Assembly: GCF_000194985.1 (NCBI RefSeq)
Contig: NZ_GL878519.1
Location: forward strand, 1,104,168 to 1,140,231
Origin: Dialister micraerophilus DSM 19965
GTDB taxonomy: Bacteria > Bacillota > Negativicutes > Veillonellales > Dialisteraceae
DNA: 36,064 bases
Direction of reading: 5' to 3'
Position numbers and translations under genes: made by a program. How positions within the stretch are numbered: the stretch's first letter is position 1; each line of letters begins with the position of its first letter. Below, piece by piece: positions 16,773 through 25,129 of the stretch. The notes below the pieces were generated by a model. The model worked only from the letters and a program-made list of their open reading frames with translations. It was not told the origin of the DNA and ran no database searches.

Positions 16773-16802
16773 TTGGTAAACAAATTGAATATAATTTATA
16801 AT
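16773..16802 (+). promoter_or_regulatory. Putative smc-ftsY promoter
   Basis: TTGGTA (16773-16778), an 18-bp spacer and TATAAT (16797-16802) lie 43 bases before the smc ATG, just downstream of a terminator. Background AT content makes the -35 uncertain. Confidence 0.5.
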
Positions 16803-16845
16803 ATAAAATGAAATAATGTAAACTTAAACGATGTAAGGGGATTTC

Positions 16846-19800
16846 ATGAAATTACTTCGATTGACAATGCAAGGCTTTAAATCTTTTGCAGATAAAACGA
16901 CAATAGAATTCAGTGACGGAATGACCGTTATAGTAGGACCCAACGGTTGCGGTAAAAGTAATATATCGGATGCTGTTCGCTGGGTTTTGGGTGAACAAAA
17001 TGTAAGAAATTTAAGAGGACAAAAATCTGAAGATATTATTTTCTCCGGATCGGAAACAAGAAATACAAAGCAAGTTGCGGAAGTTACAATGGTACTTGAC
17101 AATGAAGACGGAAAATTACCGTTGCAAACTGCAGAAGTAACTATAAGCAGACGTGTATTCAGAAGCGGTGAAAGTGAATTTTATATAAATAAAAGATCCT
17201 GTCGCTTGAAAGATATTCATGAACTTTTGGCAAACAGCGGACTTGGAAAAGGAACACTTGCAATTATAGGACAAAATCGTGTAGATCAAGTATTGACAGC
17301 TCAACCTGAAGAAAGGAGACTGATTTTTGAAGAAGTTGCAGGAATCAGTCTTTTTCGTATGCGTAAAAATGAAGGACTAAGAAAGCTTGAAAAAACAGAT
17401 GAAAATATGAATCGTGTAAAAGATATGACGGCACTTTTGGACGAACAATTGGTGCATTTAAAAGAAGCTGCCGAAAAAACAAAAATTTATCGTAAGTATG
17501 AAGAAGAGCAAAAAGCAATCAATATAACGGAACATTTATTGAAACTTGCATCTGTAAACAGAATGATTTCAAAATATGAAACGGAAATCAGAAATTTGAC
17601 AGATGAAAATGTAAAATATGAAACGGAAATATCAAAATTTACAACAGAAAAAGCAAAATTTGAAATAAAGAATGAAGAAAGTAAAAAAGAGCTTCGTGAA
17701 TCAAATGAAAAAGTTGCAAAATGTTTGCAAGAATTGGAAAAAATACGCAGTGACTACAGAATAAGAGAATCCTTACTTCAGCAAGTTAAAGATAAACTTC
17801 AGAAATTGAAAGAAGATGAAGAAGATCAAAACCTTGCGGAAAATGAAACAAAAGAAGAATTGTCGGCGGTAATTGAAGATTTAAAGAAATGTATTTCAGA
17901 AAAAGAAGAAAAAGAAAAGGAACTGTTACAAGCTGAAGAAGAAAAAAGTAAAATATCTTCTATACTTCAGCATGAAAAAGAAGAATATTATAAAGCACTG
18001 GATGTAGATAAAAAACAACTTGCAGAAAGAGAACGTTTAAAACAGGAATTTTTACATATAAAGCAAGAAAAAGTAAGACTGTTAGAAGAAAAAAGCAAAA
18101 AACAAAGGATTTGGAATTAATAAAAAATCAACGTAATGAAACTGAAAGAAAACTTAAATACATAACCGAATCAATTGAAAAATTGCAAAAAGAAATTTCG
18201 GTAAAAAAGAAAAATTCGGAAGAAACAGGTAAAAATTTAAGAAAAATACAAAACGAGCAGTTTATTATTTTACGTGAATTCAATGACACTCGAACAACTT
18301 ACGAAAAAATAAAAGATAAAAGAGAATATTTGTCAAGTTCAGACAGAGAAAATGCAAATTTCACAAGTGCTACAAGAAGCGTTCTGTCAAATATTTCCAT
18401 GTTTGGAAACGGTATATTCGGTACTGTAGGACAACTCCTTAAAGTTCCGGATGAATATGCAGATGCGGCAGAAGTTATATTAGGTGGTAAAGTTTCAAAT
18501 ATAGTAGTAGATACATCAAAAACTGCACAGAATATAATTGAATGGTTGAAAAGAAAAAAACTTGGAAGAACTACATTTTATCCATTGGCTTCAATAAGAA
18601 GAAAGCATAGAAATGAAATAGAAAAAGAAATTCTCGAAATTGAAGGTGTTAGAGGATTTGCAAAAAGTATTTTCAAATATGATAAAAAATACTCCGAATT
18701 ATTTGAATATTTATTAAATGGTACAGTGATTACGGAAAATTTGACGATTGCACGTAAATTATCCGATAAGTATAATCATACATTACGTATAGCAACGCTT
18801 GACGGTCAAATTATACATGCAGGAGGATCACTTACAGGAGGATCACTTAAAAAAAGTGAAAATACATTCTTCGGAAGAAAGAAAGAAATAGAAAAACTTT
18901 TAAAAGAAGAGAAAAATTTTGAAGAAAAATTAAAGAATTTGAAGCAAAAACGTTTAAATATAGATTTTGAATGTTCGAATTTATCGGACAAAGTAACAGA
19001 AGTACAGGAAAATTGTAAAAAGCTTGAGATAGATTATGCGTCATTAATTTCAAAAAAAGAAGGACTTGTAAACTCATTTAACGTATATAAATCAAATGAA
19101 GAAAAAAATAATATAGAACTTCAAAAAGTGTCAGATGATTTGAAAAGCATAGAAGAAAAAATAAAAGTTTTTTCTGAAAAGGATATTTCTGCAAATTCAT
19201 TGAAAAATACAGCCGATGACGGTAAGTTGAAATATTGGACGGAAAAAGAAGAAAAGGTGAAATCATCTATATCATCGATACAAGTTGATTTGGCGAAACT
19301 TCAGGAAGCAATTCATTTTAATCAAAAAATGAAAACTGAACGGGAAAATTATTCTATACTTCAAAAAAATGAACGTACCGAGCTTAATCAGGAAATAGCG
19401 GAAACTGTTGAAAAAGAAAAAAATATATCAAAAGAATTGGTACAGATGGAAGAATTATTTAAAACCAATCAAAAAAATTATGAAGATTCAAAAATAATAC
19501 AAAATAATCTACAAGAAAAATATGATATTTTTGAACAAGAACAAAAAACAAATGATGTTGAATGGCGTAAAATTCAAGAAGAATCCGCAAAACTTCAAAG
19601 TAAAATAACCGAACGAAAAATAAGGTTGGAAAATTTTAAAGAACAGGAATTGCAAGTTGTAGAATTTTTTAAAGAAAATAATTTAACTGTAGAAAATGCC
19701 GAAAAACTTCGTGTTGAAGGTAATATGCAAAGTATAAGCGGCAAAAAAATCGAAATTGAACGAAAAATTTCAGAATTGGGAAGTGTAAATCCCAACGGCG

Positions 19801-20402
19801 TTGAAGAGTATGAAATGCAATTAAGGCGTAGAGAGTTTTATGAAACACAAATTCATGACTTGGTAAAAGCGAAGGAAGGATTGCAAACTGTAATTGAAGA
19901 TATAGATAAAAAAATGGAAAAAGAATTTAAAGATGCGTTTTCTTTAATAAATAAAGAGTTCAACCGCATTATGAATTTGATGTTTGACGGGGGTAAAGCA
20001 AGACTTGAATTGACAGATGAAAAATCTCCGTTGGATGGAGGTGTGGAAATTTATCTTCAACTTCCGGGTAAAAAACGCCAGTCATTGACGCTCATGTCCG
20101 GAGGTGAGCGTGCATTGACGGTAATAGCACTTCTTATTTCATTTATGGCATATAAACCGGCTCCGTTTTGTTTTGTAGATGAAATAGATGCATCGCTTGA
20201 CGATGCAAATGTCGCACGATATAGCAGCATGATTGCAGATTACAAAAAGAAAACACAATTCATTGTTATATCGCATCGTAAAAAAACAATGGAATATGCC
20301 GATACCTTGCAAGGCGTTACGATGGGCGAAAAGGGTGTTTCATCGTTAATTACAGTTCATATGAAAGATTACATAAAGGAGAGCAATAATGAGCTTTTTT
20401 GA
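16846..20402 (+). pseudogene. smc: Chromosome partition protein SMC, interrupted by an apparent 1-base frameshift
   Basis: SMC is the condensin ATPase that organises and segregates the chromosome with ScpA/ScpB. The N-terminal half runs from ATG 16846 and carries Walker A GPNGCGKSN (31-39) and the head segment AIIGQNRVDQVL, then coiled coil. The frame stops at the TAA 18118-18120. The second half continues in another frame from about 18105 with coiled coil, hinge (GNGIFGTVGQLLKV... AGGSLTGGS, about 18410-18850), coiled coil, the signature LMSGGERALTV and Walker B CFVDEIDASLDD. Restoring one A at CAAAGG (18104-18107) gives continuous SKKQKDLELIKNQRNE and a normal SMC length near 1,185 residues. 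This may be a mutation, an assembly error, or frameshifting. If it is an assembly error the gene is intact. Confidence 0.88.
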
Positions 20403-21330
20403 TCGAATAAAAAAAGGACTTGAAAAAACAAAAAAAGGATTAATACAAAACATTGAATCTATAGTTATAGGATATGCACATATAGACGAAGAATTTTTAG
20501 ATGATTTGGAAATGATTTTAGTTTCTGGTGATTTGGGCGTAAGAACAACGGACTATCTTATGCGTCAAATCAGACGAGGAGTAAAAGAAGGCAATATTTC
20601 AAATACAAGCGAAGTTATGCCGTTTATTGAAAAAACAATGATTGAGCTTCTTACTGAAAATGATGAAAAAGAAGAAAATCATGTTCCCGAGGTGTATTTA
20701 ATTGTCGGTGTAAACGGTGTAGGTAAAACTACAACGATAGGTAAGTTGGCTTATCAGATGAGTAAAGCAGGTAAAAAAGTATTATTGGCGGCAGGAGATA
20801 CTTATCGTGCTGCAGCATCCGAACAGTTGACTATATGGGCTGAAAGGACAGGTTCGGACATAGTTAAACATGCAGAGGGAGCAGATCCTGCAGCAGTGGC
20901 TTTTGATGCATTGACAGCAGCGAAGGCAAGAAATATAGATGTGGTATTGGTAGATACCGCAGGAAGAATTCAGACGAAAACAAACTTGATGAATGAACTT
21001 GGAAAAATAAATAAAGTAATGAAAAAAGTAATTCCCGATGCACCTCATCAGACACTTTTGGTGCTTGATGCCACAACCGGACAAAATGCAGTAAGTCAAG
21101 CAAAACATTTTAAAGAAGTGGTGGATATAACAGGAATAGTTTTGACAAAATTGGATGGAACCGCCAAAGGTGGAGTTGTATTGTCAATACATGAAGAATT
21201 GAAAGTTCCGGTAAAATGGATAGGACTTGGGGAACGTGAAGATGATTTACAGAAATTTGACGCATCCGTATTTGTAAAAGCACTTTTTGAAAACAGCGAA
21301 CAATCAATGAAAGAAAGTACAAAAATATAA
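20389..21330 (+). CDS. ftsY: Signal recognition particle receptor FtsY
   Basis: This 313-aa SRP GTPase receptor docks SRP-ribosome complexes at the membrane for cotranslational insertion. The NG domain is complete: N-domain helices (about 1-95), then GTPase motifs GVNGVGKTTT (107-116), DTYRAAASEQL (137-147), VDTAGRIQ (188-195) and TKLDGTAKGG (253-262). The acidic A domain of enterobacterial FtsY is absent, as in most Firmicutes. The ATG overlaps the 3' end of smc by 14 bases, with GGAGAG upstream, so translation is coupled. The smc-ftsY order is common in Firmicutes. Confidence 0.96.
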   Translation: MSFFDRIKKGLEKTKKGLIQNIESIVIGYAHIDEEFLDDLEMILVSGDLGVRTTDYLMRQIRRGVKEGNISNTSEVMPFIEKTMIELLTENDEKEENHVPEVYLIVGVNGVGKTTTIGKLAYQMSKAGKKVLLAAGDTYRAAASEQLTIWAERTGSDIVKHAEGADPAAVAFDALTAAKARNIDVVLVDTAGRIQTKTNLMNELGKINKVMKKVIPDAPHQTLLVLDATTGQNAVSQAKHFKEVVDITGIVLTKLDGTAKGGVVLSIHEELKVPVKWIGLGEREDDLQKFDASVFVKALFENSEQSMKESTKI

Positions 21331-21368
21331 TTGTAAATAATAATTTTAAGCAGTTTGAAATTAACGGT

Positions 21369-21418
21369 AAAAACGGTTTGTAACTTATAATTTGACAAGA
21401 AGCAAACCGTTTTATTTT
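21369..21418 (+). terminator. Terminator of the smc-ftsY operon
   Basis: The stem AAAAACGGTTTG (21369-21380) and CAAACCGTTTTA (21403-21414) enclose a 22-base loop, followed by TTTTTA. Confidence 0.65.
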
Positions 21419-21458
21419 TATGTTATGCAAAATATGGAAATTCAGATTTAATGCATAT

Positions 21459-21500
21459 AAAAAACCCTTCAATTCACAATGAAGTAAACTGAAAGGTTTA
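21459..21500 (-). terminator. Terminator of the first LysR gene
   Basis: On the minus strand, AAACCTTTCA pairs with TGAAGGGTTT (one G-T wobble) and is followed by TTTTATATG. It lies 13 bases downstream of the LysR stop. Confidence 0.65.
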
Positions 21501-21512
21501 GGTACAAAATTG

Positions 21513-22379
21513 TTAAACTTCAAAATATTTTTTTACATAATCTATAAAAATTTTTACCGGTGTAGACTGCGTCATTGCCTGTTTATATAACAAATGACTC
21601 GGTCGCATAAGCGGTCTGTGATGATTATCATAAACCGGTTCACGATTTATATGAGGCATACATTTCGGAAGAATATCTGCCGGAACCAATGAATACCCAA
21701 GTCCCTGATTGACGATTTCAACACAAGTAAAACAATCACTTACCGTAAGCATAGATTGCGGAGAATCAGAAAAATTATGGCGCCACCATTTATCGCGTAT
21801 TTCATCTAGAGAAGGATCTGAACGATAACGTATGGCAGGTTCTTTTATAAGTGTTTTATAATCTATCGTATGTGCCGAAATAAGGTACAAAGGTGCATCT
21901 TCCAATAAAATATCCGTATCCGGCCAATCTTGATTACCACGTACAATTGCAAGATGAATATCTTCTTTTTTCAATAATTTTACCAGATGATCGCTTGTAT
22001 CGGTTGTCAGCGAAATTTCAACATCATTGTAATTTGATAGAAAGCCTTTCAAAATTTTAGGAATATAAGATTGTGCAAACGATTCACTTGCACCTATACG
22101 TAAAACGCCTGAAATGGAATTAGGTTCATGAGTAACATAATTTTTCATGTCCTGATATTGCTGGAGTTCTTTTTCCGCAAAAGAGTACAGTCTGTTTCCG
22201 GCGTCTGTAAAATGTACACCTTTATTTGTACGAATAAATAAAGGACAGCCTATTTCCTTTTCCATTTGGCTTAATCTATATGTCAAAGAAGGTTGAGTCA
22301 TAAAAAGTCTTTTTGCGACTTTATTAATACTGCGTTCCTCTCGTAAATATATAAGAATTTTCCAATCTGTATTATTCAT
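21513..22379 (-). CDS. LysR-family transcriptional regulator
   Basis: This 288-aa regulator has an N-terminal winged helix-turn-helix (about 3-62; the recognition stretch reads NKVAKRLFMTQPSLTYRLSQ). The inducer-binding domain spans about 90-285, with the typical core LRIGASESFAQSYIPKILKG. The Trp-rich segment DKWWRHNF is unusual and might belong to the effector pocket, but no ligand can be named. AAGGGG precedes the ATG at 22379. Downstream on its own strand lies only a terminator, and upstream lies a tRNA promoter on the other strand. The regulated gene is therefore not obvious from context, since LysR genes usually sit beside a divergent target. Confidence 0.92.
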   Translation of the reverse strand: MNNTDWKILIYLREERSINKVAKRLFMTQPSLTYRLSQMEKEIGCPLFIRTNKGVHFTDAGNRLYSFAEKELQQYQDMKNYVTHEPNSISGVLRIGASESFAQSYIPKILKGFLSNYNDVEISLTTDTSDHLVKLLKKEDIHLAIVRGNQDWPDTDILLEDAPLYLISAHTIDYKTLIKEPAIRYRSDPSLDEIRDKWWRHNFSDSPQSMLTVSDCFTCVEIVNQGLGYSLVPADILPKCMPHINREPVYDNHHRPLMRPSHLLYKQAMTQSTPVKIFIDYVKKYFEV

Positions 22380-22487
22380 TTGACTGTTCCCCTTTTATAA
22401 TTTTCTGATATAGAACTTTTTTATTATATTATAACAAATCAATAAAAATATCAATAATTTGTAAAACAAAGAGGAATAAATAAACAC

Positions 22488-22517
22488 TTGCAAAAATGCA
22501 GTATTAGAATATATAAT
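22488..22517 (+). promoter_or_regulatory. Promoter of tRNA-Val (first copy)
   Basis: TTGCAA (22488-22493), an 18-bp spacer and TATAAT (22512-22517) lie 21 bases before the tRNA 5' end. Confidence 0.6.
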
Positions 22518-22538
22518 ATAAATATCTGAAATATATTC

Positions 22539-22614
22539 GGGCGATTAGCTCAGCTGGGAGAGCGTCTGCCTTACAAGCAGAATGTCGGCAGTTCGATCCT
22601 GTCATCGCCCACCA
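22539..22614 (+). tRNA. tRNA-Val (TAC anticodon), copy 1
   Basis: A 76-nt cloverleaf with acceptor stem GGGCGAT / ATCGCCC, D-arm TAGCTCAGCTGGGAGAGC and anticodon loop CTTACAA. The T-arm has GTTCGAT, and CCA is encoded. It is identical to the copy at 22852-22927. It has its own promoter and terminator. Confidence 0.97.
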
Positions 22615-22641
22615 AAAAGAACACGATTGTGTTCTTTTTTT
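22615..22641 (+). terminator. Terminator after tRNA-Val copy 1
   Basis: The hairpin AAGAACAC-GATT-GTGTTCTT is followed by T6 directly after the encoded CCA. Confidence 0.85.
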
Positions 22642-22653
22642 CATAAAAAACAG

Positions 22654-22682
22654 TTGCAAAAAGCAAAAAACTTTGTTATTAT
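22654..22682 (+). promoter_or_regulatory. Promoter of the tRNA Asn-Glu-Val unit
   Basis: TTGCAA (22654-22659), a 17-bp spacer and TATTAT (22677-22682) lie 13 bases before tRNA-Asn. The -35 is the same as in the promoter of the first tRNA-Val. Confidence 0.6.
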
Positions 22683-22695
22683 AGCAAAGTAACAT

Positions 22696-22771
22696 TCCTG
22701 AATAGCTCAGTTGGTAGAGCAATCGGCTGTTAACCGATCGGTCGTAGGTTCGAGTCCTACTTCAGGAGCCA
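22696..22771 (+). tRNA. tRNA-Asn (GTT anticodon)
   Basis: A 76-nt cloverleaf with acceptor TCCTGAA / TTCAGGA, anticodon loop CTGTTAA, T-loop GTTCGAGTC and encoded CCA. It is two bases upstream of tRNA-Glu and so part of one transcript. Confidence 0.97.
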
Positions 22772-22773
22772 AT

Positions 22774-22848
22774 GGCCCGTTCGTCAAGCGGTTAAGACAC
22801 CGCCCTTTCACGGCGGAGTCGGGGGTTCGAATCCCCCACGGGTCACCA
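22774..22848 (+). tRNA. tRNA-Glu (TTC anticodon)
   Basis: A 75-nt cloverleaf with acceptor GGCCCGT / ACGGGTC (one G-T pair), anticodon loop CTTTCAC, T-arm GGGGGTTCGAATCCCCC and encoded CCA. Confidence 0.97.
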
Positions 22849-22851
22849 TTC

Positions 22852-22927
22852 GGGCGATTAGCTCAGCTGGGAGAGCGTCTGCCTTACAAGCAGAATGTCG
22901 GCAGTTCGATCCTGTCATCGCCCACCA
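22852..22927 (+). tRNA. tRNA-Val (TAC anticodon), copy 2
   Basis: Identical over all 76 nt to the copy at 22539-22614, including the preceding ATTC and the following AAAA. It is the last gene of the Asn-Glu-Val transcript. Confidence 0.97.
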
Positions 22928-22953
22928 AAAGGACACATATGTGTCCTTTTTTA
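22928..22953 (+). terminator. Terminator of the tRNA Asn-Glu-Val unit
   Basis: The hairpin AAAGGACACATATGTGTCCTTTTTTA follows the CCA directly. It is similar in design to the terminator after the first tRNA-Val. Confidence 0.85.
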
Positions 22954-22978
22954 TTTTGCAAGTTTCAAAAAAATAAAA

Positions 22979-23016
22979 ACTCATAAACGTTTATCGTGAA
23001 ATAAACATTTATGAGT
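22979..23016 (-). terminator. Terminator of the second LysR gene
   Basis: The stem ACTCATAAACGTTTAT (22979-22994) pairs with ATAAACATTTATGAGT (23001-23016), one mismatch. On the minus strand it is followed by TTTTTATTTTTTT. Confidence 0.75.
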
Positions 23017-23021
23017 AAGAT

Positions 23022-23999
23022 TTAAATATTCTTTAAAATATTTAAAGATGAGTGGTAATGGCCTTCTTTAAAATGTTGATCTATTAAAAAATCGACAAAT
23101 TTTTGAGTAATCGGAGAAAGTTCACGATTTTTCAAAGTATACAAGAATCTGTAACATCTGAACGTGTCGGACGGAAGAATGTATACTTTCAAATCACCGG
23201 GAACGGGTTCTCCCGGACTTAAAGGTGCAAAAACAATCGCTCTGTTTTCCAACGCCCATTGTAAAGCTGTAGATTTGCTTGTACTTATTGATAAAGGATT
23301 TGTAGATATGAACAGCGTTTTGCAATAATTTGCAATTAATTCTTGTGACTCGGGAATAGTGCAAAACGGAACGTTCAATAAAGTACTTTTCAAAGATTTA
23401 ATAGGAAACTTCAATAATTTCTTTTCATCATCAATAAATACATCGTTTTGTACGAAATTGTTTAGAAGTTTACTTTTTTTATTAATATAAATAGCCAATC
23501 GGGATTCACAAGTTAAATGTGTGTCAAATAATTCAGGTTGAGGTAGTAGTTTGTTGCATAAACCCAATTCCGCAATACCTGATTTAAGTAATTGCATTTG
23601 TTTGTTTATATCGTGCTCTTGAAAATCAAAATAGGTGTCGGGATAAATTTTTGTAAAAGGAATAACTGAAGCACTTATAATTCCCGAAGTAAGAGAAGAG
23701 GAAATTGCGATGTGAATGGTTCCTCTGGCACCGTTTGTGCAATTTATAATATCTTTTTCTATACTGTTTTCTATAGCTATAAGATTTTTGGCGCTTTTAT
23801 ACAAAATTTGTCCGGCAGGCGTGATTTCTATATGTCTTTGTCCGGGCCCTGTTTTAATTAATTGTGTTTTATATTTTTTTTGTAAAATCTTAATATGTCT
23901 TGTTAATGTAGGCTGAGCAATATGTAAAATACTTGCTGCACGTGTTAAACTTCCTGTTTCGGATATAGTAATGAAACTTTTATATAAAGATGTATCCAC
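23022..23999 (-). CDS. LysR-family transcriptional regulator next to the ICE boundary
   Basis: This 325-aa protein has the LysR N-terminal DNA-binding domain (SLTRAASILHIAQPTLTRHI, about 16-35) and a C-terminal sensing domain (about 92-300, core IHIAISSSLTSGIISASVIP). It is a little longer than usual because of its C-terminal tail. The start is GTG at 23999, with GGAGG at 24012-24016 upstream. The Tn916-like element begins only about 40-55 bases before this start, so the native promoter and any divergent target gene have been displaced. Expression, if any, probably depends on sequence at the ICE end. The ligand is unknown. Confidence 0.9.
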   Translation of the reverse strand: MDTSLYKSFITISETGSLTRAASILHIAQPTLTRHIKILQKKYKTQLIKTGPGQRHIEITPAGQILYKSAKNLIAIENSIEKDIINCTNGARGTIHIAISSSLTSGIISASVIPFTKIYPDTYFDFQEHDINKQMQLLKSGIAELGLCNKLLPQPELFDTHLTCESRLAIYINKKSKLLNNFVQNDVFIDDEKKLLKFPIKSLKSTLLNVPFCTIPESQELIANYCKTLFISTNPLSISTSKSTALQWALENRAIVFAPLSPGEPVPGDLKVYILPSDTFRCYRFLYTLKNRELSPITQKFVDFLIDQHFKEGHYHSSLNILKNI

Positions 24000-24038
24000 T
24001 TGATTTACTTATCCTCCCTATTAAATTTAACATCCTTG

Positions 24039-24053
24039 TTTTATATCTAAAAA
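24039..24053. other. Probable left junction (attL-type) of the Tn916-like element
   Basis: TTTT-ATATCT-AAAAA (24039-24053) matches the T-run / 6-base coupling sequence / A-run architecture preferred by Tn916 integrases. It is followed by two Int arm-site-like direct repeats, AAAAATCTAGTTATC and AAAAACTGGACTTATC, at about 24060-24096. The LysR gene on the left is host sequence and orf24 on the right is ICE. The exact end is not proved, because the other end of the element is outside the window. Confidence 0.5.
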
Positions 24054-24059
24054 TAGCAT

Positions 24060-24287
24060 AAAAATCTAGTTATCCGCATAAAAACTGGACTTATCACACT
24101 TTATCAAGGTCAAAACCACTCAATTTACTACTAATTTACTACTTATGAATGAGCTTTGATACGACGATTTATCCTTGAAAAGTGAAGATATAAAGATACT
24201 TCCAATAAAATTTGAATATTTAATAGGTAGACACTTCAAAAAATGAGGTGTCTATTTTTTTACCCGATTTTGAAAGGAAGTGAACTT
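24060..24287. other. ICE end region with Int-binding repeats, no gene
   Basis: No credible coding sequence is seen here. It contains the two Int arm-like direct repeats at about 24060-24096, a repeated ATTTACTAC (CAATTTACTACTAATTTACTAC, about 24120-24141), and the hairpin at 24228-24254. It fits the terminal non-coding region of Tn916. Confidence 0.55.
24228..24261 (+). terminator. Hairpin terminator ahead of orf24
   Basis: The stem TAGACACTTCA (24228-24238) / TGAGGTGTCTA (24244-24254) has one G-T pair and is followed by T7. It could shield the ICE operon from flanking host transcription. Confidence 0.7.
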
Positions 24288-24362
24288 ATGAAAACAAAAA
24301 ATCAAGAATCAAAAGGTCGTTCCCCACTCTTTAAGACCATCAAACATTCATTCAGCCAATAA
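24288..24362 (+). CDS. orf24: Tn916 orf24-like 24-residue peptide
   Basis: A very short frame with a good ribosome site (GAAAGGAAGTG) and ATG at 24288 encodes a basic 24-residue peptide beginning MKTKNQESKGRSPLFKTI and ending HSFSQ. It is the first frame of the conjugation operon, 22 bases ahead of orf23. The position corresponds to orf24 of Tn916. Function is unknown, and it may act only as a translated leader. Confidence 0.6.
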   Translation: MKTKNQESKGRSPLFKTIKHSFSQ

Positions 24363-24384
24363 AAAAGAAAGGATAGGTAAAAAT

Positions 24385-24699
24385 ATGGAACTTAAATTTG
24401 TGATTCCCAACATGGAAAAAACATTCGGCAATTTAGAATTTGCTGGCGAGGATAAAGTCGTTCAGCGAAGAATCAACGGACGGCTAACTGTCTTATCAAG
24501 AAGCTATAATCTCTATTCTGATGTTCAAAGAGCAGATGATATTGTGGTGGTGCTTCCTGCTGAAGCTGGCGAAAAACATTTCGGCTTTGAGGAACGTGTG
24601 AAGTTAGTCAATCCACGTATTACCGCAGAGGGCTACAAAATCGGCACTCGTGGTTTTACAAATTACCTTTTACATGCTGACGACATGATAAAAGAATAA
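24385..24699 (+). CDS. orf23: Tn916 Orf23, YdcP-family protein
   Basis: This 104-aa soluble protein belongs to the DUF961/YdcP family found at the start of Tn916 and ICEBs1 transfer operons. It reads MELKFVIPNMEKTFGNLEFA near the start and ends with a KIGTRGFTNYLLHADDMIKE tail. It is a paralogue-like partner of Orf22, the next gene, with the shared pattern F-G-L-F...R. Work on ICEBs1 places such proteins among auxiliary replication/transfer functions (HelP is the homologue of Orf22/23-type proteins), so a helicase-processivity role in rolling-circle replication is possible. AAGGATAGG precedes the ATG. Confidence 0.92.
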   Translation: MELKFVIPNMEKTFGNLEFAGEDKVVQRRINGRLTVLSRSYNLYSDVQRADDIVVVLPAEAGEKHFGFEERVKLVNPRITAEGYKIGTRGFTNYLLHADDMIKE

Positions 24700-24714
24700 A
24701 GAAAGAGAGGAAAA

Positions 24715-25101
24715 ATGATGAGATTAGCAAATGGCATTGTATTAGATAAAGACACGACTTTTGGAGAATTGAAATTCTCTGCTCTACGTCGTGAAGTGAG
24801 AATCCAAAATGAAGACGGGTCGGTTTCAGATGAAATCAAGGAACGTACCTATGACTTAAAATCCAAAGGACAAGGACGCATGATTCAAGTAAGTATTCCT
24901 GCCAGCGTGCCTTTGAAAGAGTTTGATTATAACGCACGGGTGGAACTTATCAATCCCATTGCGGACACCGTTGCTACTGCCACCTATCAAGGAGCAGATG
25001 TTGACTGGTATATCAAGGCAGACGATATTGTGCTGACAAAGGATTCTAGTTCATTCAAAGCTCAACCACAAGCAAAGAAAGAACCGACACAAGACAAATA
25101 G
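24715..25101 (+). CDS. orf22: Tn916 Orf22, YdcP/HelP-like protein
   Basis: This 128-aa DUF961 protein reads MMRLANGIVLDKDTTFGELK at its start. It lies 15 bases after orf23 with AGAGAGG upstream; ATG 24718 is an equally possible start. In ICEBs1 the equivalent protein HelP (YdcP) is a helicase processivity factor needed for plasmid-like replication of the ICE and works with host PcrA; Tn916 Orf22 and Orf23 are its homologues. The C-terminus is charged and disordered (SSSFKAQPQAKKEPTQDK). Frame intact. Confidence 0.93.
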   Translation: MMRLANGIVLDKDTTFGELKFSALRREVRIQNEDGSVSDEIKERTYDLKSKGQGRMIQVSIPASVPLKEFDYNARVELINPIADTVATATYQGADVDWYIKADDIVLTKDSSSFKAQPQAKKEPTQDK

Positions 25102-25129
25102 TCGCTAGGTAGAAAGGAGACTTTTTCGC

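Noticed and set aside
18104-18107. Programmed ribosomal frameshift site in smc
   Set aside because: No downstream pseudoknot or ribosome-like stimulatory element was evident and no SMC precedent is known to me. Error or mutation is simpler, and the point is kept only as an open alternative.
22504-22986. Frames across the tRNA cluster, including a 91-aa plus-strand frame
   Set aside because: These translate tRNA genes. Such GSNPGRV-like peptides are a well-known artefact.
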